DNA from: JAEUMD01 sp050250815
GTDB taxonomy: Bacteria; Pseudomonadota; Alphaproteobacteria; Rhizobiales; Hyphomicrobiaceae
Reading direction: 5' to 3'
DNA: 29,559 bases
Assembly: GCA_050250815.1 (NCBI GenBank)
Contig: JBFWNY010000042.1
Coordinates: 1-29,559, forward strand
Each line of letters starts with the position of its first letter. Position 1 is the first letter of the stretch. The notes under the pieces are model-generated. The model ran no database searches and was not told where the DNA came from. It worked only from the letters and a program-made list of their open reading frames with translations. Shown piece by piece: positions 8,829 to 18,002 of this stretch. A program made the position numbers and the translations under genes.

Positions 8829-10865
8829 TGTCGAGCCAATCAAGTTGTCGACGAGCCCCGAGCCAAGGATGTTCTCGAAGTTCGAGATAGCGTCGCCCGC
8901 GGCGTGCCCGCCGGAAGCCGAATTGGTGGCGAGGTTTACCGTCACGCCCGCATCGGAGCCGGCATAGCTCACCGTATCGCCCGTGCCGGCGCCACCGTCG
9001 AGCGTATCGCCACCGGCACCACCTTCGATCGTGTCGTCGCCGCCGCCACCATTGAGATTGTTCACACCGGTCGAGCCGATCAGGTTGTCGGCGAAGCCCG
9101 ACCCAATCGCGTTCTCGATGTTCGCGAGCGTGTCGCCCGCAGCATGCCCGCCGAGGCCGGTACCTGCGCCGAGGTTTACCGTCACGCCGGCATTCGACGA
9201 CGCATAGGTCACCGTGTCGATATCGGCGCCACCATCAAGCGCATCGGCGCCTGCGCCACCGTCGAGCGTATCGTTTCCGGCGAGGCCGCTAAGGCTGTTC
9301 GCACCGCTGGAGCCTGTCAGGACGTCGACGAACCCCGAACCGATCACATTCTCGAAGTTGGCGATCGTGTCGCCGGCCGCATGTCCTCCCGAGACGGCAT
9401 TGGTCGCGAGGTTTACCGTTACACCCGTGTTCGACGACGCATAGCTCACGGTGTCGCCCGTACCGGCGCCGCCGTCCAGGTTATCACCGCCTGCCCGGCC
9501 CTCGATCACGTTGTTGGCATCGTTGCCGACGATGGTATCGACGCCTGAACCGCCCGTTGCGTTCTCGATCACAACGTTCTGCGCGATCGTGAAGCCGCCG
9601 GCGATCCCCGACGCCGACGATACGAAGCCGCCGCCACCCGGTTGGTAGTTCAACGTCGCCGCGCGCAGATCTATCGTCGTGTCGCGCGTCCCGTCGTATC
9701 GGATCTCGTCCGTGCCTGCGGTGTCCCAGATCGCGGTCCAGTAGGTGCCGATGCCATTGCTATCGGGCAGCGTATAGATGTCGTTGCCGGTGTTGGCGGC
9801 AGGCGCACCGTAATACTGCTGCAGCACGGCGATATCGATCGCCATCGGACCGCCAGCGCCGCCGTAAGTGTCGGTTGCGGTGCTGCCCGGCGCCCCGTTC
9901 ACCCAACCGCGGTTGTAAGACATGATCGTATAGATCATCTGGTTGAGATTTGAGACGCCGTAGCTGCCGAACGGACCGGTGACGCCGAGCAGAACGTCCG
10001 ATCCGCCCGCCGAATCGTGCGGATGCGCGAGCCCTAGTCCGTGCAGCAGCTCGTGCACGATGGTCGCGAAGCCGTCGCCGCCGCGCAGGAGCACATTGGG
10101 ATCACCGTCGGGATCCGTATCGCCATCAAAAATCGAATCGACCGCACGCCACGGCACACCCGAGAACACACCAAGCCCGGAGAGTGCTCCACCACCGGGG
10201 AAGTAGAAATAGGCAAGCGCGTCGTTGTAGGGATCGAGCTGATTGGTATCGAGCACCAGGCGGAAGTCGGCGTTGGGATCGTTGACGACCGTGAATGTGA
10301 TGCCGGTGTAGAACTCGATCAGGTCGAACGCGAGTTGGAACTGCTGAATCTCGTAGGCCGTGAACCCTTCCGAAACAATGTTGACGCCGCCGCCTTCGGA
10401 CTGCGACCAGCCGGCAGGCGCAAAGTAGACGGTGATATCGTTGTCTGGAACAGTGGAACCTGTATCGAGCACGTCACCGAGATCGAGGCCGCTCAGCGGA
10501 ATATCGACCACGCTGATCGTATAGGTGCCGGTGTTGCTGCCGGGCTCGTAGCCGGCCGCGTCGATATAGTACGTGCCACCGCTCTCGCTGTAGTAGACGA
10601 GCTGGGAATCGACGTTGGCGGGATAATTGATGTCGTCGTTCTCGGCGACAAGATTGCCGTTGGAATCGCGCAGACGCAAATAAGGGTCCGGCAGCGTGCC
10701 GCCTGTGAGATTGATCTGAACTGCCTGGCCCGGAGCCAGCACCACACGGATCCAATCGTGGTCGCCGACCGTCTCGATTGTCGCGTCGCCTCCGGGACCT
10801 CCGGTGTAGGTGCCGCCGACCGTCACTTCCGCAGTCGTCGAAGTGGTGTTTGGGATGTCGACCAC
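7755..10865 (-). CDS. Serralysin-like M10 metalloprotease with PPC head and RTX tail
   Basis: A predicted secreted zinc endopeptidase of about 1036 residues. Residues about 11-121 are a PPC-type beta domain (DHDWIRVVLAPGQAVQINL, YYIDAAGY). The catalytic domain carries HELLHGLGLAHPHD at residues 271-284 (zinc-binding HExxHxxGxxH, bases 10023-10055) and the Met-turn IMSY at 314-317, the hallmarks of the M10/metzincin family. After it come several RTX and beta-roll linker units (VSYASSNTGVTVNLA type) and the common tail ending in DILIV. Classical serralysins are near 480 residues; the extra length is the PPC domain and the long repeat region. The frame allows a TTG at 10877, but GGAGG sits 5 bases before the GTG at 10865, so I chose that. 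It is the first gene of the five-gene array and the only one with a recognisable active site. Confidence 0.93.
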   Translation of the reverse strand: MVDIPNTTSTTAEVTVGGTYTGGPGGDATIETVGDHDWIRVVLAPGQAVQINLTGGTLPDPYLRLRDSNGNLVAENDDINYPANVDSQLVYYSESGGTYYIDAAGYEPGSNTGTYTISVVDIPLSGLDLGDVLDTGSTVPDNDITVYFAPAGWSQSEGGGVNIVSEGFTAYEIQQFQLAFDLIEFYTGITFTVVNDPNADFRLVLDTNQLDPYNDALAYFYFPGGGALSGLGVFSGVPWRAVDSIFDGDTDPDGDPNVLLRGGDGFATIVHELLHGLGLAHPHDSAGGSDVLLGVTGPFGSYGVSNLNQMIYTIMSYNRGWVNGAPGSTATDTYGGAGGPMAIDIAVLQQYYGAPAANTGNDIYTLPDSNGIGTYWTAIWDTAGTDEIRYDGTRDTTIDLRAATLNYQPGGGGFVSSASGIAGGFTIAQNVVIENATGGSGVDTIVGNDANNVIEGRAGGDNLDGGAGTGDTVSYASSNTGVTVNLATNAVSGGHAAGDTIANFENVIGSGFVDVLTGSSGANSLSGLAGNDTLDGGAGADALDGGADIDTVTYASSNAGVTVNLGAGTGLGGHAAGDTLANIENAIGSGFADNLIGSTGVNNLNGGGGDDTIEGGAGGDTLDGGAGTGDTVSYAGSDAGVTVNLATNSASGGHAAGDAISNFENILGSGLVDNLIGSTGDNVIEGGAGGDTMNGGLGNDTLSYASSNAGVTVNLATNTASGGHATGDTFSNFENALGSAHADTIDGSTGANVLSGGGSSDILRGGDGNDTLNGDAGNDFLYGQNDNDTLNGGEGNDTLNGQTGADTMTGGNGNDTYFIDNAGDVVNEAIGTGVDTTDTVITSVNFRQDLMTSARGVEYIVVTGTGNVTIVAMETFNVITGNSGNNYIAGYGGNDTIDAGAGTDFVFGGDGRDLLTGGLGNDTFYYSFVADSGGTINRRDTITDFGQTAGNDDVIDLRPLDAVSFNSGVQQFTWLDTGAFTGAHGELRYFYDAVNNLTIIEGNTFGDTAPEFQLALVGNYTLTAGAAGLGHDILIV

Positions 10866-11129
10866 GAGATCCTCCAAGACTTTCGAGGCGCGGCGGCCCG
10901 CAGCTCGCTCGCTAGGGTTCGTCAGACCACGCGTCTATCATGCGGGCGCGGCGCTGAACAGGCGTACCGGCCCCGTGCAACAATAGTTTTACCAAGCAGT
11001 TGCGCAGTGGCTTAAGCTGCGTGCGCAGCCTTCTGCTTTGGCACGCCCCGGTTGCCGGCCGCCTAACGCCGCAATTCCGTCAAAGCTCTGCGGCATCGCG
11101 ATTCTCCGACAAGGTAAACGGAAGTTGGC

Positions 11130-11537
11130 ATGTCGCGACGTTCTCGTTCTGTCAGTTACCTAGGTAACAGCGCCTTTCGGCGCGTTGTGCCAGCGATCGC
11201 CATTCTCGGTATCGTTGCTGCATCCGCGCTCATGCTGGACGTCTCTCCGGCGGCTCGGGATGCCCTCAGAAGGGCCGACGGCCACTCACAACCGGAGGCT
11301 GCGACAGAGGTAAAGACGGTGACCGATCACGCCCCGCTTTCGCAGCAGTTCGAAAGCCTCGATGCGTACCTCGCCCATCTCGAGGCGCGCTCGGCCCCTG
11401 TCGGTTACGACAAACCCTACTTCAAGAAGATCGGGCCGGATCGTTATCTGTGGATTGCGATGCGGCCGCCGCGTCCGGGGGAGAAGCGGGAATTCACGCG
11501 CCAGGAACTCATGGAAAAGTTCGGCTTCAAAAAGTGA
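11130..11537 (+). CDS. Small N-terminally membrane-anchored protein of unknown function
   Basis: A protein of 135 residues. A basic N-terminus (MSRRSRS) precedes one hydrophobic segment at about residues 19-36 (VVPAIAILGIVAASALML), so it is probably an inner-membrane-anchored protein facing the periplasm or a Sec-exported one. The rest is polar, with a C-terminal part rich in aromatic and basic residues (YFKKIGPDRYLWIAMRPP, then LMEKFGFKK). I do not recognise a family. The ATG has GGAAG 5 bases upstream. It is divergent from the protease gene and convergent with rfbB, whose stop lies 28 bases beyond its own, so it belongs to neither unit. Confidence 0.65.
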   Translation: MSRRSRSVSYLGNSAFRRVVPAIAILGIVAASALMLDVSPAARDALRRADGHSQPEAATEVKTVTDHAPLSQQFESLDAYLAHLEARSAPVGYDKPYFKKIGPDRYLWIAMRPPRPGEKREFTRQELMEKFGFKK

Positions 11538-11565
11538 TCGCCGCGCTTACATCCCGGCGCCGCCA

Positions 11566-12633
11566 TCAGCCAGATCCCAGCCGTTGGCCACCGTAGACCT
11601 TTGCACGGATCGGCCCCCACCACCATTCGTTGTCAAGGTACCAGCGTACAGTGCGTTCGAGCCCGCTCTCAAACGTCTGCTCGGCGCGCCAGCCCAGTTC
11701 GCGCTCCACGCGGCTCGGATCGATCGCATAGCGGCGATCGTGACCGGGCCGGTCGGACACGAATTTGACCTGCTCTCGGTAGGAACGCCCGTCGGCGCGC
11801 GGCATCGCCGCGTCCAGAGCGGCACAAATCGACTCGACGACGTCAATGTTGCGACGCTCCGCCCGCCCGCCGATGTTGTAGCTGCGGCCGATCACGCCAC
11901 GCGTCGCCACCGCCTCGAGCGCCCGGGCGTGATCCTCGACATAGAGCCAGTCGCGAACGTTGAGGCCCTTGCCGTAAACGGGCAGTTCGCGACCGTCGAG
12001 CGCATTGAGAATGACGAGAGGAATCAGCTTCTCGGGAAAATGGTACGGCCCGTAGTTGTTGGAGCAGTTCGACAGCACGACCGGCAAACCATAGGTGGCG
12101 TGCCAGGCGCGCACAAAGTGATCGGCCGCCGCCTTCGAGGCCGAGTAGGGCGAGGACGGCTTGTAGATGCTCTCCTCGTCGAACAGGCCGCTGTCAAAAG
12201 GTAGGTCGCCGAATACCTCGTCGGTCGAGACGTGGTGGAAGCGGAAACGACGGCGCCCGTCCTGGTCGAGACCACGATAATGGTCGAGCGCGGCGCTCAG
12301 CAGCCGCACGGTCCCGACGACGTTGGTCTCAACGAACTCCGCTGGCCCGTCGATGGAGCGGTCGACGTGGCTTTCGGCGGCCAGATGCATCACCGCCTCG
12401 ATGCCGTGCGAACCCATCAGCTCGCGCATCGTACGCTCGTCACAGATGTCGGCCTTGACGAACGTGTAAGATGTGTCGTCTTCGATCTCACGCAGCGAGC
12501 GCAGATCACCTGCGTAGGTGAGCTTGTCGACATTGAGCACGCGATAGCCCGACCGTACGAGGTGACGGCAGACGGCCGAGCCGATGAACCCGGCGCCGCC
12601 GGTCACCATGATTGGCCCAATCCCGCTCGTCAT
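11566..12633 (-). CDS. rfbB: dTDP-glucose 4,6-dehydratase
   Basis: Converts dTDP-D-glucose to dTDP-4-keto-6-deoxy-D-glucose in the cytoplasm, the second step of dTDP-L-rhamnose synthesis. The 355 residues match the usual family length. Visible motifs are the NAD-binding TGGAGFIGS (11-19), the TDEVFGD active-site segment (137-143), YSASK with the catalytic Tyr163 and Lys167, SNNYGPYHFPEKLIPL, and VRDWLYVEDH. The frame is open to 12702, but the ATG at 12633 begins just before the Rossmann fold and has GGGGAG 6 bases upstream. Unusually it is on the opposite strand from rfbC, rfbD and rfbA and is divergent from the dehydratase at 13015. Confidence 0.96.
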   Translation of the reverse strand: MTSGIGPIMVTGGAGFIGSAVCRHLVRSGYRVLNVDKLTYAGDLRSLREIEDDTSYTFVKADICDERTMRELMGSHGIEAVMHLAAESHVDRSIDGPAEFVETNVVGTVRLLSAALDHYRGLDQDGRRRFRFHHVSTDEVFGDLPFDSGLFDEESIYKPSSPYSASKAAADHFVRAWHATYGLPVVLSNCSNNYGPYHFPEKLIPLVILNALDGRELPVYGKGLNVRDWLYVEDHARALEAVATRGVIGRSYNIGGRAERRNIDVVESICAALDAAMPRADGRSYREQVKFVSDRPGHDRRYAIDPSRVERELGWRAEQTFESGLERTVRWYLDNEWWWGPIRAKVYGGQRLGSG

Positions 12634-13014
12634 AGTTTGCTCCCCCACCTGGACGGCATTCCGAGATATCGATTCGTCCCCGTTCGGTAAACAACCCGGC
12701 ACGCTGTCAGCGGCGCGGCCTCTGCTTGACCCATGCGACCATCCGCATGGCGATCGTTTGCTACGGAGCGAGCTTCGGTAGCCACCTCCCCAGGACGAAC
12801 TTCTGGATTTTCGCCAGCCTTTTCAAACCTCCGGAGCGGGGTGCCGATGGCGGGAGCGCGCGGAAACGGATTTCCGCTTGTTGACAGTGCCTTGATGTTC
12901 GTTCTGTCATCTTGCATCGCATCATAGCCTGTGGCTTTGTCATTAGACGGTGTTCCAACCTGACCGATTGAAGCGGCGGCAGAATTGGCCCAAGGGAACA
13001 GTAGAAGTCTCGGC
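12634..13014. other. Divergent intergenic region between rfbB and the CapD-like gene
   Basis: This 381-base region must hold promoters for both directions. A perfect TTGACA lies at 12881-12886 on the plus strand, but the hexamer 17 bases downstream (CTGTCA) is a poor -10, so I do not claim a promoter. No gene is supported. Confidence 0.45.
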
Positions 13015-14919
<1,905 letters not shown>

Positions 14920-15315
14920 CCCCGAAAATCCGGTGCAGGCCGGCGTTTGCGCGCCCGCGTGCCCTTTCAGCGATCTCCGCATCCACCATTCCCGTTCTCC
15001 CGTCCCAGCTAAGCCGCGACGGGGCATAGGGTGCTCCCCGACTAGCGATCGCGCGCCCCAACGCGCGGCAAGCCGTCGTCTCCGCCCAACCTTGTTTGGA
15101 AATGCTCCGGACCGGGCGTCATTCATCCTGCCCCCACTCCACCGATTGAATAGTCCCCTTCAGGGCTGTGCCGGCCTCTAAACGTTCCGTCGGCATCGGC
15201 CCTGCAACGGATTGGCAACCGTTTTTCGAGACGATGGGCCGCGCGCCCCGTCCGCCTTCGTGACGGATCCGACCCATGCTCGGGGCGCGGCAGGGAGGGA
15301 GCCGCCCGGCCGGCC
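14920..15315. other. Intergenic region before rfbC
   Basis: This 396-base gap separates the CapD-like gene from rfbC. Neither strand gives a convincing small gene. A 5-bp stem with T-run at 15206-15226 is too weak to call, and no promoter could be fixed. The length suggests rfbCDA has its own promoter. Confidence 0.4.
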
Positions 15316-15873
15316 ATGCAGACCGTCAGTCTTGAAATTCCGGACGTGAAGCTCCTGACGCCCACCCGCCACGGCGATGATAGGGGCTTCGTCTCCGAGG
15401 TTTACAACGCCCGCACGCTCGATGCCGCCGGCGTCCCGTCCCGCTTCGTCCAGGAGAACCACTCCTACTCGAAATTCGCGGGCACCGTTCGTGGACTGCA
15501 TTTCCAAAGGGCTCAATTCTCCCAGGCCAAGCTCGTCCGGGTGCTGGCGGGCGCCATCCTCGACGTCGCCGTCGACCTGAGGCGCACCTCACCCACGTTC
15601 GGCCGCCACGTGTCAGCGACGCTCTCGGCCGACAACTGGGCGCAGATCTACATCCCGGAAGGGTTCGCCCACGGCTTCTGCACGCTCGAACCCGACACGG
15701 CGGTCTCCTACCTCATGTCTACGTTGTACGCGCCCGCGAGCGATGCAGGCGTGCTTTGGGACGACCCTGCTCTTTCCATCGCATGGCCGGTGTCGGCAGC
15801 CGACGCGATCCTTTCGCCGAAGGACGCGAAGCTGCCGCCCCTGGCGGCGCTCGCTCCCGATCTCCTGTTCTAA
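15316..15873 (+). CDS. rfbC: dTDP-4-dehydrorhamnose 3,5-epimerase
   Basis: Epimerises C3 and C5 of dTDP-4-keto-6-deoxyglucose, the third step of dTDP-L-rhamnose synthesis. It has 185 residues, the normal size for this cupin-fold dimer. Motifs include DDRGFVSE (21-28), GTVRGLHFQ with the catalytic base His61 (57-64), KLVRVLAGAILDVAVDLR, and IYIPEGFAHGF, with Tyr132 in SYLMSTLYAP as the probable catalytic acid. A purine-rich GGGAGGGAG lies rather far (about 14 bases) from the ATG, so initiation may be moderate. It heads the rfbC-rfbD-rfbA set. Confidence 0.95.
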   Translation: MQTVSLEIPDVKLLTPTRHGDDRGFVSEVYNARTLDAAGVPSRFVQENHSYSKFAGTVRGLHFQRAQFSQAKLVRVLAGAILDVAVDLRRTSPTFGRHVSATLSADNWAQIYIPEGFAHGFCTLEPDTAVSYLMSTLYAPASDAGVLWDDPALSIAWPVSAADAILSPKDAKLPPLAALAPDLLF

Positions 15874-15908
15874 CCGCGCTACGTGGCGTTTCGTCGAACG
15901 AGTATTTC

Positions 15909-16868
15909 ATGCTGAAGCATCCACGTATCGCCATCGTCGGCTCGAGCGGTCAGCTCGCCCGCTCACTCCTCGATGCGGCGCATCGGCGTGAGATCACCGC
16001 GATCGCCAGAGGGCGCCCCCAAGCCGATCTGCAGGATGGCGACAGCCTTGCGGCGCTCATCGATGCGATCGAGCCTGACATCGTCGTCAATGCCGGCGGC
16101 ATGACGGCTGTTGACGCCGCCGAATCGGATCGCGAGACCGCATTCGCCCTCAACTCCCAAGGCGCGCGCAACATCGCCATCGCGTGTGCTTCAGCCGGCG
16201 TTCCGCTGGTACATGTTTCTACCGACTACGTTTTCAATGGCTCTGCGACCTGCCCGCTAACCGAGGATACGGCGGTCGCTCCCCTCAATGTGTACGGTGC
16301 GTCGAAGGCCGCCGGCGAGGACGCGGTGCGCGAGTGCCAACCGCATCATCTCATCCTGCGTACCGCCTGGGTACACAGCGAGCACGCCCACAATTTCCTG
16401 AAGACAATGCTGCGACTGTGCGAGACGCGGCGAGAAGTCCGCGTGGTCGCCGACCAGCACGGGTCGCCCACATACGCAGGGCATCTGGCCGACGCTATCC
16501 TGGACTTGACCGAACGATTGATCCAATCTCCGTCGGATCAGGCGGCCTGGGGGACCTATCACGTGAGCGGAGCGGGTGCGACCACCTGGCACGGTTTTGC
16601 CGCGGAGATCTTCCGCCATGCACCGCTGCTTGGATTCGTACCGCCGGCTCTGCATGCGATCTCGACATCCGAGTATCCGCTGCCGGCCCGCCGGCCGACC
16701 TACTCGGTGCTCGACAACTCACGCCTGAAGCAGACCTTTGGCATCGCGCTGCCGTCATGGCAGGACGGCGTCTCAGCCTGCATCTGGCGCATCGCAGCTG
16801 AGCGTGCTGGCGTCGCGGTCGAGACAACTGCTCCCGTGCGCCGGCAGGTGGCCGGAGCCTCGTCATGA
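15909..16868 (+). CDS. rfbD: dTDP-4-dehydrorhamnose reductase
   Basis: Reduces dTDP-4-keto-L-rhamnose to dTDP-L-rhamnose, the last step of the pathway. It has 319 residues, slightly over the typical 290-300. Motifs include the NAD(P)H-binding IVGSSGQLARSL (9-20), NAGGMTAVDAAESD (61-74), STDYVFNG (104-111), YGASKAAGE with Tyr129 and Lys133, and the substrate region ARRPTYSVLDN. The frame is open upstream into rfbC; the ATG at 15909 starts just before the Rossmann fold, 35 bases after the rfbC stop. Its TGA overlaps the start of rfbA in an ATGA junction, which suggests coupled translation. Confidence 0.95.
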   Translation: MLKHPRIAIVGSSGQLARSLLDAAHRREITAIARGRPQADLQDGDSLAALIDAIEPDIVVNAGGMTAVDAAESDRETAFALNSQGARNIAIACASAGVPLVHVSTDYVFNGSATCPLTEDTAVAPLNVYGASKAAGEDAVRECQPHHLILRTAWVHSEHAHNFLKTMLRLCETRREVRVVADQHGSPTYAGHLADAILDLTERLIQSPSDQAAWGTYHVSGAGATTWHGFAAEIFRHAPLLGFVPPALHAISTSEYPLPARRPTYSVLDNSRLKQTFGIALPSWQDGVSACIWRIAAERAGVAVETTAPVRRQVAGASS

Positions 16869-17740
16869 AGGGGATCATCCTAGCCGGCGGCAGCGGCACG
16901 CGCCTCTATCCGATGACGCTGGCCATCTCCAAGCAGATCATCCCCGTCTACGACAAGCCGATGATCTACTACCCGCTGTCGATCCTGATGCTCGGCGGCA
17001 TCCGAGACATCCTCATCATCTCGACGCCACGCGACCTGCCCACGTTCCAGTCGCTTCTCGGTGACGGCTCTCAGTGGGGGGTCTCTTTCTCCTATGCCGA
17101 GCAGCCCAATCCGGACGGCCTGGCGCAGGCTTTCCTCATTGGCAGTTCGTTCATCGACGGCTCTCCGTGCGCCATGGTGCTGGGCGACAACATCCTCTAT
17201 GGCGACGGTCTTCCGCGCATGCTCAGCGCGGCCTTTGCACGCACGAAGGGAGCAACCGTGTTCGCGCATCGTGTCCGCGATCCGGAGCGATATGGCGTCG
17301 TGTCGTTCGACAAGCAGGGCCGCGCACTCGGCATCGAGGAAAAGCCCAAGGCCCCAAAATCGGACTGGGCAGTGGTCGGCCTCTACGCCTACGACGGCCG
17401 CGTTGTCGACATCGCGCGCTCGCTGAAGCCCTCGCCTCGCGGCGAACTGGAAATTACCGACCTCAACAACGCCTACCTCGCGCTCGACGACTTGCATGTA
17501 GAGCGCATCGGCCGCGGCTATGCGTGGTTCGACACCGGCACGCCCGACAGCCTGCTCGATGCGGCAGCCTATGTCGCCACCATCGAGAAGCGGCACGGCG
17601 CCAAGATCGCGAGCCCGGAGGAGATCGCCTTCCGCAAGGGCTTCATCGACACCGCCGCGCTCGAATCGCTGATCGCCCAGCGCTACAAGGGCAACGAGTA
17701 CGGCCGCTACCTGTCGGCGCTTCTGCGCATGCAGGACTAG
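16865..17740 (+). CDS. rfbA: Glucose-1-phosphate thymidylyltransferase
   Basis: Makes dTDP-glucose from glucose-1-phosphate and dTTP, the first step of the dTDP-rhamnose route. It has 291 residues, a standard length. The nucleotidyltransferase signature GGSGTRLYPMT (8-18) is followed by SKQIIPVYDKPMIYYPLS, then VLGDNILYG, ERYGVVSFD, EEKPKAPKSDWAVVGLYAYD and WFDTGTPDSLLDA. Its ATG overlaps the rfbD stop by four bases (ATGA). With rfbB, rfbC and rfbD it completes a full dTDP-L-rhamnose pathway within 6.2 kb. Confidence 0.97.
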   Translation: MKGIILAGGSGTRLYPMTLAISKQIIPVYDKPMIYYPLSILMLGGIRDILIISTPRDLPTFQSLLGDGSQWGVSFSYAEQPNPDGLAQAFLIGSSFIDGSPCAMVLGDNILYGDGLPRMLSAAFARTKGATVFAHRVRDPERYGVVSFDKQGRALGIEEKPKAPKSDWAVVGLYAYDGRVVDIARSLKPSPRGELEITDLNNAYLALDDLHVERIGRGYAWFDTGTPDSLLDAAAYVATIEKRHGAKIASPEEIAFRKGFIDTAALESLIAQRYKGNEYGRYLSALLRMQD

Positions 17741-17757
17741 AAGCGTCGGCATATCTC

Positions 17758-17783
17758 ATTGCATCGTGATTTCCTGATGCAAT
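17758..17783 (+). terminator. Hairpin just after rfbA, possible terminator
   Basis: ATTGCATC (17758-17765) and GATGCAAT (17776-17783) form a perfect 8-bp inverted repeat with a 10-base spacer, starting 18 bases after the rfbA stop. No T-run follows. It may be a weak or Rho-assisted terminator, a 3' stabilising stem or an operator. Confidence 0.35.
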
Positions 17784-17925
17784 TCCCGCACTGTCCAAAA
17801 TCAGGGCAATTCGCTGCCCGCTCTGGATTTTCGCTTTTGGCATGGTTCGGGCCCGATGTTCCCGCGCCATGGGCGAAAGACTTCTGTGTCTGGCGGCAAC
17901 TTGGTCTGGACACGCCCTGCACCGA

Positions 17926-17941
17926 GCCCCTAACGAGGGGC
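17926..17941 (+). repeat. GC-rich stem-loop upstream of cysNC
   Basis: GCCCCT, an AACG loop and AGGGGC make a 6-bp stem 62 bases before the cysNC start. It is followed at once by another potential GCCGG/CCGGC stem. In the mRNA these could form a leader structure; the function is unknown. Confidence 0.3.
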
Positions 17942-18002
17942 GCCGGCCCGCCGGCATCATGGATTGTCGGCGGCAGATCGCGCCGGCACTGGTTGCACGA
18001 GG

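Noticed and set aside
7773..9548. 591-codon plus-strand open frame opposite the protease tail
   Set aside because: It mirrors the RTX repeats (VVERVVAKAAGQQVAAV patterns repeated) and is fully explained by the minus-strand gene.
949..10865. Dense short tandem repeats resembling a CRISPR or satellite array
   Set aside because: The repeats are in-frame codons for calcium-binding nonapeptides, with irregular spacing and no constant repeat-spacer structure.
12881..12909. TTGACA as the -35 box of the WbpM-like gene
   Set aside because: The -35 is perfect, but CTGTCA at the expected -10 position is a poor match; left as a note only.
15206..15226. Possible terminator AACGG/CCGTT with T-run
   Set aside because: The stem has five pairs and lies almost 290 bases after the preceding gene; too weak to call.
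16880..17752. Minus-strand open frame opposite rfbA
   Set aside because: It is a shadow of the well-supported rfbA coding sequence; no ribosome site or family match.
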